From NCBI RefSeq assembly GCF_900099765.1, contig NZ_FNDX01000007.1:124001-188000 (forward strand): DNA of 64,000 nucleotides, given 5' to 3'. The notes beneath the pieces were generated by a model, which worked only from the letters and a program-made list of their open reading frames with translations, was not told the origin of the DNA and did no database searches. Source of the stretch: Paenibacillus typhae. Lineage in GTDB: Bacteria; Bacillota; Bacilli; Paenibacillales; Paenibacillaceae. Position numbers and translations under genes: made by a program. Each line of letters begins with the position of its first letter. The stretch's first letter is position 1. Below, one piece after another: positions 50,343 through 60,900 of the stretch.

Positions 50343-51380
50343 CTATTCCTCCTGTTCCTGATTGCCTTGAACAAATTTTGGTATATGTACGCGGATCGTC
50401 GTTCCCGCTCCTTTGCGGCTGATGATCTCCACCTGCCCGCCCAGCTTTTCGGCGCGCTCACGCATGGTTGTCAGCCCATAGGACCCCTGCTTGTGCTGCA
50501 CATGCTCAAACCCCTGGCCATCATCGCTGATGCTCAGAACGACCTGTCTCGGGGCTTCACGCAGGGACAGGCTGACTACGCGCGCTCCGGCATGCTTCAC
50601 AATATTAGCCATAGACTCCTGGATAATCAGGAACAGCTGGTGTTCAATCGCTTCCGACAGCTCACCCTGCAGTTCCAGCTCCTTGACCCCTTTGAGCCCG
50701 TTCTGCCGGCAGTAATCCGGAAACCATTTCTCCAGCGCCTCGAACAGATTCCTGCCCTCGAGCTCTACTGGACGCAGCTGGGCAATCAGCGCCCGCATCT
50801 GCTTCTGCGCCATTTGCGACATCGTAATCAGCTGATGCATGACCGTTATTCCCTGCTGCTCATTGCGTTCAAGCACTTTAGGCAGCGAAGAGGCGGACAT
50901 ATGGATCGCGAACAGCTGCTGGCTTACCGTGTCATGCAAATCACGGGCCATCCGCCGGCGTTCCTCCAATACCGCGCTCTCCGCCGCCTTTTCCTTCTCG
51001 ATTACTTCCTGTTCGCCAAGACGCTGCAGAATCTGCATTTTATTTTCAACCGTATCCATCATCATATTAAACTCATGGTACACTCTGGCAAAGGACTGGT
51101 CATCACTCTCCGGCATCCGCACAGAAAGGTTGCCTTTGGCCACCTGCAGCATGTTCAGATCGAGATGGTCGATCCGCCGCTGGATCCGCTGTCCGGCCAT
51201 ATAGCCGACTACAACGTTAAACAACACTATTCCGAGGATAAGATACAGCCACATGCGGTAATCCACAACTTCAATGTAGCCCAGGCATGTCCCAGCATAG
51301 ACGAGACCGGCAGCGACGCCTCCGCTGAGGAGAAAATAGAGCAGCAGCAGCCATTTGGTATTGCTGAAGATCGTCCCCAT
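50343..51380 (-). CDS. liaS: LiaS-type sensor histidine kinase
   Basis: The 345-residue kinase has two N-terminal membrane helices with almost no extracellular loop (intramembrane-sensing type), then a HAMP-like region (HLDLNMLQVAKGNLSVRMP). A HisKA_3 dimerisation domain (EERRRMARDLHDTVSQQLFA) and HATPase_c follow (DDGQGFEHVQHKQGSYGLTTMRERAEKLGG). It sits three bases after liaF and two before liaR, the standard liaFSR order. LiaF is expected to hold it inactive until envelope stress. Confidence 0.93.
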   Translation of the reverse strand: MGTIFSNTKWLLLLYFLLSGGVAAGLVYAGTCLGYIEVVDYRMWLYLILGIVLFNVVVGYMAGQRIQRRIDHLDLNMLQVAKGNLSVRMPESDDQSFARVYHEFNMMMDTVENKMQILQRLGEQEVIEKEKAAESAVLEERRRMARDLHDTVSQQLFAIHMSASSLPKVLERNEQQGITVMHQLITMSQMAQKQMRALIAQLRPVELEGRNLFEALEKWFPDYCRQNGLKGVKELELQGELSEAIEHQLFLIIQESMANIVKHAGARVVSLSLREAPRQVVLSISDDGQGFEHVQHKQGSYGLTTMRERAEKLGGQVEIISRKGAGTTIRVHIPKFVQGNQEQEE

Positions 51381-51383
51381 CCT

Positions 51384-52475
51384 TTAGCCCACCGTTTTAA
51401 CCTTGATATCGCCGATGAAGGCGCTCACGTTAATCCGGACTTTTTTGCCGGCTTCCTTGTAATAAGGGGTCTTGCACTGCACACTGCTCATAAATCCGCT
51501 GCGCGTCTGCTCCAGCACCTGCATATCGCCGATAAAGGAACTGCTGTTGACCGAAACACCAAGATCCATATCATCCGGAATATAGACTTTAATGTCGCCG
51601 ACAAAAGCGGATATGTTGATTTTGGTCTCACCATAAGGAATCTGCGCATTGGTCAGATCAAGCACGGTGTCTCCAATGAACTGTGAGATGTTGGTGTGCT
51701 TCAGCTGAAAATGCTCCTTGCCCATATGCACGTCCCCGATAAAGGCCGAACGGTTTGTCGTTTCCTTATGGTTTTGTTTTTCATGGAAGTCCTCATGCCA
51801 CTCCCCGTGTCTGCGGGCATGGCGTTCCTGGCGCTCCTGGCGTCTGCGTTCATGGCGGTCCCGGTTCTCCTTCCAGCGGGCTTCGGATGCCGACTGAAAA
51901 TATCCCTTCGGGTCCTGCTCCTGCTCATGGGCATCCTCTTCATTCTTTGAGAGGTAGTCGTCCCAGTTGCGTTCGCCAGCAGGCTTCCCGAATTTCTGCT
52001 CGAACTGTTCATCCAGTGTGGATTCCAGCGGTTTTGGAGGTGCTACTGGCTCATGCGTACCCGGTCCGGGCGGATAGAAGTCAGGCGGTGACGATGGTGC
52101 CGGAGGAACCGGCGGAATATTGCGGCTGCGCGGTCTGAAGATCACATACAGGCCGCCGCCGATCAGCATTACCGGAAAGAGCAGCTTGAAGAAATCGCCT
52201 GGCGATACATCAAACCAGTCCAGATTCCGTCCCAGGAAATAAACCCCGAGTGCGAGGAAGAAAAATCCCCAGAAAGCCGACGAACCCTTTGAACCATTAT
52301 CATTCGTGGACAAAAAATTCTGCAGCCCCATCCAGATCAGGACAAGCGGCCAGTAATCCGAAATAAGGGAACCTATACTAAAATCGGTATATCCCATCTG
52401 CCTCAGCAGAAACATCCCGCCAAGTCCAATCAGGATCAGTCCGCCGAGAACCTGGCTGGTGAACCTTCTTTTCAT
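51384..52475 (-). CDS. liaF: LiaF-type inhibitor of the lia stress kinase, with extended linker
   Basis: The 363-residue membrane protein has four N-terminal hydrophobic segments (about 8-120) and a C-terminal LiaF beta domain built of repeats of (S/Q)xFxGDxxV: SAFIGDVHM, SQFIGDTVL, SAFVGDIKV, SSFIGDMQV, SAFIGDIKV. Between them lies a ~110-residue insert that starts Pro-rich (PPVPPAPSSPPDFYPPGP) and continues as a highly charged His/Arg/Glu/Gln segment (ERRRQERQERHARRHGEWHE). B. subtilis LiaF is much shorter and lacks such an insert. It is the first gene of the operon. Confidence 0.9.
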   Translation of the reverse strand: MKRRFTSQVLGGLILIGLGGMFLLRQMGYTDFSIGSLISDYWPLVLIWMGLQNFLSTNDNGSKGSSAFWGFFFLALGVYFLGRNLDWFDVSPGDFFKLLFPVMLIGGGLYVIFRPRSRNIPPVPPAPSSPPDFYPPGPGTHEPVAPPKPLESTLDEQFEQKFGKPAGERNWDDYLSKNEEDAHEQEQDPKGYFQSASEARWKENRDRHERRRQERQERHARRHGEWHEDFHEKQNHKETTNRSAFIGDVHMGKEHFQLKHTNISQFIGDTVLDLTNAQIPYGETKINISAFVGDIKVYIPDDMDLGVSVNSSSFIGDMQVLEQTRSGFMSSVQCKTPYYKEAGKKVRINVSAFIGDIKVKTVG

Positions 52476-52523
52476 GCTTCATTTCCCCTTTATGATGTCG
52501 TTTTTGCCTTCATGCATACCCTA

Positions 52524-52536
52524 TAGACTTAGTCTA
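52524..52536. promoter_or_regulatory. Perfect 13-bp palindrome upstream of liaF
   Basis: TAGACTTAGTCTA is symmetrical about its central T and lies 49 bases upstream of the liaF start. Its place suits an autoregulatory LiaR site, but binding is unproven. Confidence 0.4.
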
Positions 52537-52659
52537 CAGCATTCGAAGACCGGAGGACAGCGGCGTAAGAAGGAAAGCTGACTCAGTCCCGGGACCGAGC
52601 CCCCTGGAATTATAAGGGATATTTGTCCATGCAGCAGCAGATGCCCTAAAAACGAAAAA

Positions 52660-52702
52660 GGACTGTCCCGGCGCCCATTCTCTGAGCGTACCGGAACAAT
52701 CC
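52660..52702 (-). terminator. Terminator after the 44-residue protein gene
   Basis: GGATTGTTCCGGTACGC and GCGCCGGGACAGTCC form an imperfect long stem; on the minus strand TTTTTCGTTTTT follows. Confidence 0.8.
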
Positions 52703-52740
52703 AGCTTTAGCATTTCGGTGTTAGCCACGCACTCACAGCA

Positions 52741-52875
52741 TTACTGCTGCGGTTTTTGCATCGGCTTAACAAATGTACCCTGCTTTGTTGCGCCGTCATT
52801 TTCAACAGCAAACTCGGCATTGTATTTTTCATTCGGTGTTTTGTAGTTTTCCTGTACTTTTGGTTTTTTAGCCAC
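52741..52875 (-). CDS. 44-residue hydrophilic protein of unknown function
   Basis: A GTG at 52875 follows GGGGGTGA with six bases between and encodes MAKKPKVQENYKTPNEKYNA then EFAVENDGATKQGTFVKPMQ and KPQQ. It has its own terminator 39 bases later, so it looks like a real single-gene unit. The Gln/Lys-rich composition and the AEFAVEN word faintly recall gamma-type small acid-soluble spore proteins (TEFASET), but the match is too short to assign. It has no cysteine, signal or membrane segment. Confidence 0.6.
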   Translation of the reverse strand: MAKKPKVQENYKTPNEKYNAEFAVENDGATKQGTFVKPMQKPQQ

Positions 52876-53008
52876 TGGAATTCACCCCCTGAGTGTTCTC
52901 GTTAAGGGCACTCAATGTACCCCAGTCGATATTATGGCGGGCCAAGGGCTGTCTTATACATATGCAAGTGAAAAACATATCAAACACTACGGAGGCTCAG
53001 GTTCCGCC

Positions 53009-53875
53009 TCAAATGCTCTCTTCCAGCAGGTCCTGGGGAATCGTTTTGTAGGTCTCAATCGCCTTGCCCAGATCCTTAAGCATGCTCTCAGTGCATTTAC
53101 CGTTACCGCGCTTAATCAGCTGGACAACAACCGTCTTTTTGCCCCATTCCTTGTACACCTGCTTGGTGGTAGCGAAATACAAATCGATTTTGCGTCCCTT
53201 GATTGCTGAGCCGGTATCCGCAACGATTGCATAACCGTAACCCGGGATATAGAGAATACTTCCCAGCGGCAGAACCTTCGGGTCGGCAGCAATGGTGGAT
53301 ACCGCATTTTTGTCCCTGCGTACTTTGACGCCCGAATAGGTGATGCCGTATTGCGGATGCTTGGATGTCTTGCCTGTAGACTCATAACCTGCAGTATAGC
53401 CGGTTGCCGTAACCTTCATTGAAGTGATAATCTGCTCCGGCGCAGGTGCAGCAACGGGAACGGAAGCCGGCTGCTTGACAGCCGTATCCGGCTTCTTGTC
53501 GGCGGGTGCCGCTGTTGCCTGTGGTGCCTCTGGTACCTCTGGTGCCTCTGTTGCTGCCGGCTTCAACCGGGAAGTTCCCCCGAGCTGAGACGCTCCTGTA
53601 AAGAAAGCCTCCTGTGAATATACGATGGCGCGGCCGGTTGTCTGCACCTCCGGCTGCACGTTTCCGCTAATGCTTGTAAAGAAGGATGAACCCTGTCTAT
53701 TTTGAAAATCATCTGCCTTTATAGTACCGCTGTTCAACCGGCCGGCAATGTCCGCTGTTCCTCTGGCCTGGGCGTACCCGGTACCCTTGTCCGGATAACC
53801 TCCTGCAGCCGTAAGAATAAGCACTACCGTAACCATCAGACACCAAAGCCTCTGGCATAAGCCCATTTTGTTCAT
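53009..53875 (-). CDS. Secreted 3D-domain protein (cell-wall-active, YocH/YuiC-like)
   Basis: The 288-residue protein has a signal peptide ([19 protein letters not shown]), a low-complexity Ala/Pro/Glu-rich middle (about 110-150) and a C-terminal 3D domain ([60 protein letters not shown]). The three conserved aspartates are in [13 protein letters not shown] and KIDLYF. The 3D fold is shared with MltA-type peptidoglycan hydrolases; there are no LysM or SH3 wall-binding modules here. Its usual DxD double-psi site suggests it cuts or binds peptidoglycan. GGGGGAGGTTT precedes the ATG. Confidence 0.85.
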   Translation of the reverse strand: MNKMGLCQRLWCLMVTVVLILTAAGGYPDKGTGYAQARGTADIAGRLNSGTIKADDFQNRQGSSFFTSISGNVQPEVQTTGRAIVYSQEAFFTGASQLGGTSRLKPAATEAPEVPEAPQATAAPADKKPDTAVKQPASVPVAAPAPEQIITSMKVTATGYTAGYESTGKTSKHPQYGITYSGVKVRRDKNAVSTIAADPKVLPLGSILYIPGYGYAIVADTGSAIKGRKIDLYFATTKQVYKEWGKKTVVVQLIKRGNGKCTESMLKDLGKAIETYKTIPQDLLEESI

Positions 53876-53997
53876 TTGATAAACCTCCCCCTATTAGCGA
53901 AGGTTTCCCGTTTCACAAAATTTTATACATGAAGCGCTGATATGCGGCTTCACGAGGCATTATGACAGAGGCTATGATAACAGGCTTACCGGCAAAA

Positions 53998-55935
53998 TCA
54001 GATTACGCGGCCGGAAATTTCCTTGCCCAGTGTTTCAATTACTTCTTCAAGCGGCTTGGCACCGATATCGCCTTCCCCGCGTTTGCGGATGGACACGGTG
54101 CCCGCATTCATCTCATTCTCACCGACAACGAACATATATGGAAGCTTCTCCAGCTGGGCTTCACGGATCTTGTAGCCGAGCTTCTCATTACGCAGGTCCA
54201 CTTCAGCACGGATACCGTTTCTCTGCAGCTTCGCCTCAACATCCTTGGCATATTCGTCAAAGGCCGAGGATACCGGAATAATCTTGACCTGCTGCGGCGA
54301 CAGCCACAGCGGAAGTGAACCGGCAAAGTTCTCCAGCAGGAAGGCTACGAAACGTTCCATTGTTCCGAGAATACCGCGGTGAAGCACAACCGGACGGTGC
54401 TTGTTGCCGTCATCCCCGACGTACTCCAGCTCGAAGCGCTCAGGCAGCAGGAAGTCGATCTGTACAGTGGACAGGGTTTCTTCCTTGCCAAGCGCGGTGC
54501 GGATCTGCACATCAAGCTTAGGTCCGTAGAAGGCCGCTTCGCCTTCCGCTTCAAAGAACGGCAGACCGGCTTCTTCCGCTACCTCGCGCAGCATACGCTG
54601 TGCAGTCTCCCACATTTCATCATTCTGGAAGTACTTTTCAGTATCCTGCGGATCACGGTAGGACAGACGGAAACGGTAATCGTGAATACCGAAATCGCTG
54701 TATACCTGCTTGATCAGCTCAAGCACGCGTTTGAATTCGCTTTTGATCTGGTCCAGACGGCAGAAGATATGGGAATCATTCAGCGTCATGGAGCGCACAC
54801 GGTGCAGGCCGGTCAGCGCGCCGGACATTTCATAGCGGTGCATCGTGCCCAGCTCGGCGATACGGATCGGCAGGTCACGGTAGCTGTGCATCGAGCTCTT
54901 ATAGATCATCATGTGATGAGGGCAGTTCATCGGACGTAGCACGAACTCCTCGGTATCAATAACCATCTTAGGGAACATGTCCTCCTGGTAGTGCTCCCAG
55001 TGTCCGGAAGTTTTGTATAGCTCTACGTTACCAAGCACTGGAGTGTATACATGCTGGTAGCCGAGGCTGGCTTCCAGATCGACGATATAACGCTCCAGAA
55101 TGCTGCGCAGCTTGGCGCCCTTAGGCAGCCAGATCGGCAGGCCCTGTCCGACCAGCTGGTTGAAGGTGAAGATTTCCAGCTCTTTACCCAGCTTGCGGTG
55201 GTCACGTTTCTTGGCTTCCTCCAGCAGGCGCAGATGCTCATCGAGCTGGGCTTTTTTGATCCAGGCCGTTCCGTATACGCGCTGCAGCATTTTATTCTTG
55301 CTGTCGCCGCGCCAGTAAGCGCCGGCTACATTCATCAGCTTGAATACTTTGATCTTAGAAGTGGACGGCACGTGCGGTCCGCGGCACAGGTCAAAGAATT
55401 CACCCTGCTCATAGATCGAAATCACGCTGTCTTCCGGCAGCGCCTCAATCAGCTCCAGCTTGTACGGATCGCCAAGCTCACCGAAAAGTTCCAGCGCTTC
55501 CTTGCGGCTGACTTCCTTGCGTACAATCGGCAGATTTTCGTTAACGATGCGTTCCATTTCCTTCTCGATCTTGAGCAGATCCTCCGGATTGAGCGGATGC
55601 TCAAGGTCCATATCATAGTAGAAGCCGTCTTCAATAACCGGACCGACACCAAGCTTGACTTCCTTCGCCCCGAACAAGCGTCTGGTTGCCTGGGCCATCA
55701 GGTGGGCTGTACTATGACGCATAACCTCCAGACCCTCCGGTGAATCCAGCGTAACGATCTCAATAAGTGCGCCTTCTTCAAGCGGTGTTGACAGGTCAAC
55801 GACAATCCCGTTCAGCTTGCCTGCAGCTGCATTCTTGCGCAGGCCGCTGCTGATTGAAGCGGCTACATCGTCGATAGTGCTGCCGTTCTCATATTCCCGG
55901 ACCGATCCGTCCGGAAGCTTAATACTTACTGACAT
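53998..55935 (-). CDS. thrS: Threonyl-tRNA synthetase
   Basis: The 645-residue class II synthetase has TGS ([20 protein letters not shown], 1-62), the editing domain ([25 protein letters not shown]), the catalytic core and an anticodon-binding domain ([20 protein letters not shown]). Catalytic motifs are [15 protein letters not shown] with the zinc cysteine, [17 protein letters not shown] (motif 2) and [17 protein letters not shown] (motif 3). It is preceded by a complete T-box leader with a threonine specifier, so it is induced by uncharged tRNA-Thr. AGGAGGAACAACA precedes the ATG. Confidence 0.97.
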   Translation of the reverse strand: MSVSIKLPDGSVREYENGSTIDDVAASISSGLRKNAAAGKLNGIVVDLSTPLEEGALIEIVTLDSPEGLEVMRHSTAHLMAQATRRLFGAKEVKLGVGPVIEDGFYYDMDLEHPLNPEDLLKIEKEMERIVNENLPIVRKEVSRKEALELFGELGDPYKLELIEALPEDSVISIYEQGEFFDLCRGPHVPSTSKIKVFKLMNVAGAYWRGDSKNKMLQRVYGTAWIKKAQLDEHLRLLEEAKKRDHRKLGKELEIFTFNQLVGQGLPIWLPKGAKLRSILERYIVDLEASLGYQHVYTPVLGNVELYKTSGHWEHYQEDMFPKMVIDTEEFVLRPMNCPHHMMIYKSSMHSYRDLPIRIAELGTMHRYEMSGALTGLHRVRSMTLNDSHIFCRLDQIKSEFKRVLELIKQVYSDFGIHDYRFRLSYRDPQDTEKYFQNDEMWETAQRMLREVAEEAGLPFFEAEGEAAFYGPKLDVQIRTALGKEETLSTVQIDFLLPERFELEYVGDDGNKHRPVVLHRGILGTMERFVAFLLENFAGSLPLWLSPQQVKIIPVSSAFDEYAKDVEAKLQRNGIRAEVDLRNEKLGYKIREAQLEKLPYMFVVGENEMNAGTVSIRKRGEGDIGAKPLEEVIETLGKEISGRVI

Positions 55936-56006
55936 TGTTGTTCCTCCTAGTGGTTGGTAGCTGGCCCTCTGCGGGCATTAAGTGGCGGTACGGAAAATCC
56001 ACGCAA

Positions 56007-56294
56007 CAAAAAACACCCGTCCCGTAAAGGGACGAGTGATTGCACCCGTGGTTCCACCCAAATTCGATTCTATACAAGAATCCTTCATCAGCATGGGAAT
56101 AACGGCCATGAACCGGCGGTTCTTACTATCCCGTGACAAGGAGTGCAGAGGCCTCCGGGAGTTCATAACCGCAGCTACAAAGGGGTAGATCGGAAGCCGG
56201 ATACCGGAGGAAATTGCAGCCTGGGTTCCCTCTCTCTGAAGCGGTCCTGACACAAGCGATCCATGTCTTTGTCGACGCTGTTAACGTGAATTAT
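56007..56294 (-). promoter_or_regulatory. T-box leader of thrS (threonine ACC specifier)
   Basis: Minus-strand features in order: stem I with lower helix ACAAAG/CTTTGT and upper GATCG/CGATC; an internal loop TACCC on its 3' side that contains the Thr codon ACC (56186-56184); AGAGAGAGGG near the stem I tip; the T-box core TGGGTGGAACCACGGG (about 56064-56047); and a terminator CGTCCC/GGGACG followed by TTTTTT (about 56033-56007). Uncharged tRNA-Thr pairing at the specifier and T-box favours antitermination of thrS. Confidence 0.93.
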
Positions 56295-56300
56295 GCAGTA

Positions 56301-56329
56301 ATTATAAAGCTGTCCGTCGCTTCAGTCAA
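56301..56329 (-). promoter_or_regulatory. Sigma-A promoter of the thrS leader
   Basis: On the minus strand TTGACT (56324-56329) and TATAAT (56301-56306) are exactly 17 bases apart, right upstream of the T-box leader. Confidence 0.85.
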
Positions 56330-56358
56330 GCGTACAGGGCAGCTTTTCCTGTTATTGC

Positions 56359-56532
56359 TTACTCCTCTTCCCGGCGTTTTTTTCCCGGCAAGCGGCCCGC
56401 GCGCTTTAAAGACTCACGCAGCAAATATTCAATGTGTCCGTTTACGCTGCGAAATTCCTCTCCCGCCCAACGCTCCAGCGCTTCATGCAGCTCCGGATCA
56501 ATCCGCAGCGGAAAGCTCTTTTTGGCCGCCAT
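56359..56532 (-). CDS. Arc/ribbon-helix-helix-type small protein
   Basis: The 57-residue protein [20 protein letters not shown], then [20 protein letters not shown] and a basic tail, has the strand-helix-helix pattern of Arc/MetJ-type DNA-binding proteins ([35 protein letters not shown]). It begins 13 bases after the SPFH gene stop on the same strand, so the two are probably co-transcribed. It may autoregulate the pair. An antitoxin-like role is possible from the fold, but no toxin is adjacent. Confidence 0.75.
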   Translation of the reverse strand: MAAKKSFPLRIDPELHEALERWAGEEFRSVNGHIEYLLRESLKRAGRLPGKKRREEE

Positions 56533-56545
56533 AATTCATCATCCC

Positions 56546-57388
56546 CTAGTACAACGAACCGGCATTGATCACCGGGCTCGCTCCGCGCTCAGATACAATC
56601 GCCACCATCAGGTTGTTGATCATTGCCGCCTTACGCTCTTCATCAAGCTCAACCACACCATTCTCTTTGAGCTGGCGGATCGCCATATCTACCATGCCGA
56701 CAGCACCTTCCACAATGATCTGCCGTGCCGAAAGAATGGCCGAGGCCTGCTGGCGCTGCAGCATCGTGCTGGCAATCTCTGTAGAGTAAGCCAGATGCGT
56801 CAGACGCGCCTCAATTACCTCTACCCCGGACAAGGACAAACGCTCCTGCAATTCCGAAGCCAGCTCCTTGGCAATCTCGTCGGCATTGGCCCGCAGTGAC
56901 ATGCCGGATTCATTAAAGTTATCATACGGATATTTGCTCGCTACATGACGAAGCGCGGTTTCGCTCTGAATCTCGACAAAAGCCATGTATTTATCTACAT
57001 CAAACAGCGCTTTGGCAGAATTAATGACTTTGAAAACAATGACTGCTGCAATTTCAATCGGGTTCCCTTCCACATCATTAACCTTAAGCTTGACACTGTT
57101 GAAGTTACGTACCCGCAGTGACACGGTTTTACGGATACTGAACGGAATAACCGCATACATCCCGCTCTTCACAATTGTTCCGACATATTGCCCGAAAAAG
57201 GTGACTACAACAGACTTGTTAGGCTGGACGATCGTGATGCTTGTGCACAGAACAGCGGCAACTAAAAACAGGACGACCGGCACCGCAACGTATTCGTGGG
57301 CTCCCCCGTAGATCCCGCCTGCCAGACAAACCGCAATCAGCGCAATAACCCAAAATCCGCTAACTGGACGTAAAACCTTCTCCTTCAT
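56546..57388 (-). CDS. SPFH/Band 7-domain membrane protein
   Basis: The 280-residue protein has two N-terminal hydrophobic segments ([18 protein letters not shown] and [19 protein letters not shown]), then an SPFH domain ([69 protein letters not shown]). It ends in a helical tail ([29 protein letters not shown]). SPFH proteins scaffold membrane microdomains or regulate membrane proteases. TGGAGGTGC precedes the ATG. It forms an operon with the ribbon-helix-helix protein, an association I can describe but not explain. Confidence 0.9.
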   Translation of the reverse strand: MKEKVLRPVSGFWVIALIAVCLAGGIYGGAHEYVAVPVVLFLVAAVLCTSITIVQPNKSVVVTFFGQYVGTIVKSGMYAVIPFSIRKTVSLRVRNFNSVKLKVNDVEGNPIEIAAVIVFKVINSAKALFDVDKYMAFVEIQSETALRHVASKYPYDNFNESGMSLRANADEIAKELASELQERLSLSGVEVIEARLTHLAYSTEIASTMLQRQQASAILSARQIIVEGAVGMVDMAIRQLKENGVVELDEERKAAMINNLMVAIVSERGASPVINAGSLY

Positions 57389-57575
57389 AAAAGCACCTCC
57401 AGAAGATATGTATTTGATATAATTATGATATCACTTTTGGATACAATTGTAAATCTGTTTTTTGATAAGTAAAAAGCCCATTCGATAAAAGTCACTGCAT
57501 TTCTTCTAATCCTCTCCTATACTACAAATCTAAGTAGTCATTCTTTCAAATATATTGAACAAGGATGTGTCCTTC

Positions 57576-57758
57576 ATGAGCGTAAAAGAACAGGTGCTGG
57601 ATATTATCAAGGCTTCTGCAACTCCCCTCACCGCCGGTGAGGTAGAGAAGCTCTCGGGCCTTGAGCGCAAGGCCGTAGACAAGGCTTTTACTGAGCTGAA
57701 GAAAGAAAATGCCATTGTCTCCCCGGTCCGCTGCAAGTGGGAAGCTGCAGTAAAATAA
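57576..57758 (+). CDS. Small winged-helix protein
   Basis: The 60-residue protein MSVKEQVLDIIKASATPLTA then GEVEKLSGLERKAVDKAFTE, ending CKWEAAVK, is a minimal winged helix of the kind found in MarR/IclR-type regulators, with the recognition helix around RKAVDKAFTELKKE. AAGGATG lies 8 bases before the ATG at 57576; a TTG seven codons earlier is less likely. It may be a small DNA-binding regulator. It is divergent from the SPFH gene. Confidence 0.7.
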   Translation: MSVKEQVLDIIKASATPLTAGEVEKLSGLERKAVDKAFTELKKENAIVSPVRCKWEAAVK

Positions 57759-57775
57759 ATAACCGGTTCCATCGG

Positions 57776-57807
57776 ACAGGCCCATGCGGGATTCGCATAG
57801 GCCTGTT
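57776..57807 (+). terminator. Terminator after the winged-helix gene
   Basis: CAGGCCCATGCG pairs with CGCATAGGCCTG (one bulge) and is followed by TTTATGTT. Confidence 0.75.
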
Positions 57808-57850
57808 TATGTTGGAGAATAGAGCGTTTGAATAGTTATAAAGGAACGAA

Positions 57851-57889
57851 AAGATGCCCCGCGTCATCCGGAGATGAAGGGGGCATCTT
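57851..57889 (-). terminator. Terminator of the SLH nucleotidase gene
   Basis: AAGATGCCCC and GGGGGCATCTT form a strong stem just after the stop codon at 57906, with TTTTCGTTCC on the minus strand. Confidence 0.75.
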
Positions 57890-57905
57890 TATCATCGAAG
57901 CTGAA

Positions 57906-60900
57906 TCAGGAAGCTTTATTCTCAAGCATGCGGTAGATAATTACTGCAGCCTGAGCGCGGTTGGCCATAGCCTTTGGTGCAAATTTACCGCCGTCTACCC
58001 CATTCACGATTCCCAGCTGAGTCAGCTGTGCAACAGCTTCCTGAGCATAAGGAGCGATGGAATTTTTATCAGCAAATTCGCCGAGCGCTGCAGAGGCATT
58101 AACGGGCTCCAATTGACCAGCAAGGGCATTCACGATCATGATTGCCATTTCCTCGCGGGTAATTTCACGGCCCGGTTCGAATTTGCCGTTGCCGCTGCCC
58201 TTCACAATACCTGCGCTGACAGCAGCAGCGATCGAATCGGTATACCATACACCCTGCTTCACATCGTTAAAAGCTGTAGCGGATGCTGGCGCACTCAGGT
58301 TCAAAGCACGTACGAGCATCGTTACGAATTCAGCACGGGTTACTGTTTTAGTTGGAGCGAACTGGCCGTTTTCCAGACCCTTCACAATGCCTTGGGCTGC
58401 CAGGGAGGTAATGGCTTCCTGAGCCCAGGCTACTTTGCCCAGATCACTGAAAGTGCCTGGTGCTGCCGAAGGAGCCGGCGTTGCCGATGGTGCAGGTGTT
58501 GCGGATGGAGCCGGTGTTGCCGATGGTGCAGGTGTTGCCGCCGGAGCCGGAACACCGCCAGGAATTGCGGCCGGAGCCTTAGTGTTGTTAGTAATACGGC
58601 CTTCAACCTTGGCTGTAATTGCTCCGCCTTTGAACGTGTCTACAATGTAATCGTAGAATACATCCAGATCAATCGGGCCAGGTACAGAAGCGCTGGCTTT
58701 GGTCAGTACAGTGTAGTTATCACCGCCTGCAGACATGAAGTTGTTCACGACCGCAGTATAGCTCTTGTTCATATCAATCGGAGTACCGTCAGCTTTGGTC
58801 AGGCTGGAGATACGGTCCTTGACCGGCAGATACATATCAGCTGTATATTTCAAACCGGAAATCTGCAGAGTCTTTGTATCAGCTGTTCCGTCTGCTTTCA
58901 CGCCCCATTGCTGCTGCAGCAGGGTTTTGATCTGCTCACCGGTCAGGGTCAGCTTCACCAGGGTATTGCCGAAAGGCTGGATCTTGGCCAGATCTCCAAA
59001 GGATACATTGCCCTTAGGAAGGTCAGCACGGATACCGCCCGGGTTCATGAAGGCGAAATCTGCTGCTGCTGCCCCGTCTCCGAAATCAGCCGCACGCATA
59101 GCATCAGTAATCAGATTGCCGAGAGCCGCTTCATTGTTGTAGGCATCTGTACGGGTAATTGTCCCGTCAGTAGTACCTACTGGCTGTGTCAGCTCCGGAT
59201 GCTTAGCCAAATATTTGTTAACCAGAGCAACCGTTTCAGGATCAGGGGTTACTCCTTCCTGGAAGGTAGATGTAACTGTTGCAGACTTGGTTTTTACATC
59301 GCCTGTCTGATGGTCAATGACCAGTTTAATATCTTCAAACGCAGTACCGTAAGAATAAGCCTGAACAACCAGCTTGCCGTTTACGATGTCATTTGCGTAG
59401 CCGTGGTTATCCCCGGCAACGATGACGTCAACCGGTGAGTTAGCCGGCAGGGCTTTGGCGAGATCCGCTGCTTCGCCTGTCGTTACATAACCGGTATTTG
59501 CATCACCTTTCGTTGTAGCAGGATCATGTGCCAGCACGATGATCGTTTCAACACCCTGGGCCTGCAGTTCTTTAGCGTATTTCTCGATCGCTGCCACTTC
59601 TTCATCGGCTGTCAGGAATTCAACGCCTACCAGACCGGATGGAGCTACTTTGCTTGGCGTAGCTTTAGTTACCACACCGATAAATCCAATTTTCACGCCG
59701 CCTACTTCTTTTATAACATAAGGGTTGATGATTGGATTCTTGTACACACTGTCAACCACGTTGGCATTGATGTAATCAAAGTCTGCGCCAGCATGATTTA
59801 CGCTGCTGTTCTTAGGATCGACACCGCCGAAAATCTGTGTTTTCAGTGCTGCAACACCCTGGTCAAATTCATGGTTACCCAGTGTTCCGACATCGAATTT
59901 CATCAGGTTCATCCATTCATGTGTCGGCTCATCACGCTCAAGTGAAGATACCGGAGCAGATGCGCCTACGGAGTCCCCGTTATGGAAGAGCAGGGAGTTT
60001 TCATACTTGGCACGCGCCTGTTTCAGGTATGTTGCGAGAATCGCCGCAGTACCTGCATTCTTGCCGCTTACTACAGAAGTAGTATCCAGCTGGCCGTGGA
60101 AGTCGTTAATGCCGATCAGGTGAACTTCAACATCGGCTGTTGGCTTAGGTGTCTGTTGTTTCAGGTCAAGGCTGTAAATGCTGAAGCCTTTAACATCTTT
60201 GGTTTTAGTATCCTTAATGTTGGCCGGTAAAACTTCAGCCGCTTTTGGTGAAGACGGGAAGGTTACAGTTACGTTGCCTTTGATTGGAGCAATCGACCAG
60301 TTGCCGTCAGCAGTTGGATCTACTACACCGGCTTCACTGATATAATCCATCAGCACCTGACGGTTTTCCATCTGGGAGTCGATAATCATTTTTCCGGCTT
60401 TTACGCCCGGGAAGTTACCGCCGCCGCTTGCACGGTAGTTGTTGGTAACCACGACAAATTCCTGGTTCAGATCAAGCGGCTGTCCGCCGTAAGTAACGCT
60501 GGTTACACGGCTGGAGGAAGCATCATTAATAGAACCGTCCGGCTTGTATTTGGCATTCTTCGTTACGTCGATCGTGTACTGAACACCGTCAATAACATCG
60601 AAGTTATATACTGCAAATGCAGGATTCAGCAGGGATTGCGCTGTCGAAATGCCCGGCTTAATCCGGTTGAATGCGCCTGCGCTCATTTCAATCCATTCTT
60701 TTACGGTCGAGCCCTTTACAACAATCGCCTTCAGCGTGTTGTCATACAGATATAGGTCGCTGGCACTGCGGATCGTCAGGTCACCCTTGCTGATCTCGGT
60801 GTATTCTTCAAATCCGTTGCGGCCTGCCTTGAATGGCGCGCCGACGCTGAGGATCGGATAATTCTTATAATCTGCAAGCGCCGGATCAGTATTAATCAGA

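Noticed and set aside
57828..59438. 536-residue plus-strand frame opposite the SLH nucleotidase, Cys/Arg-rich
   Set aside because: The Cys/Trp/Arg-rich segment is the reverse strand of the ATPAPS linker repeat; no ribosome site or domain.
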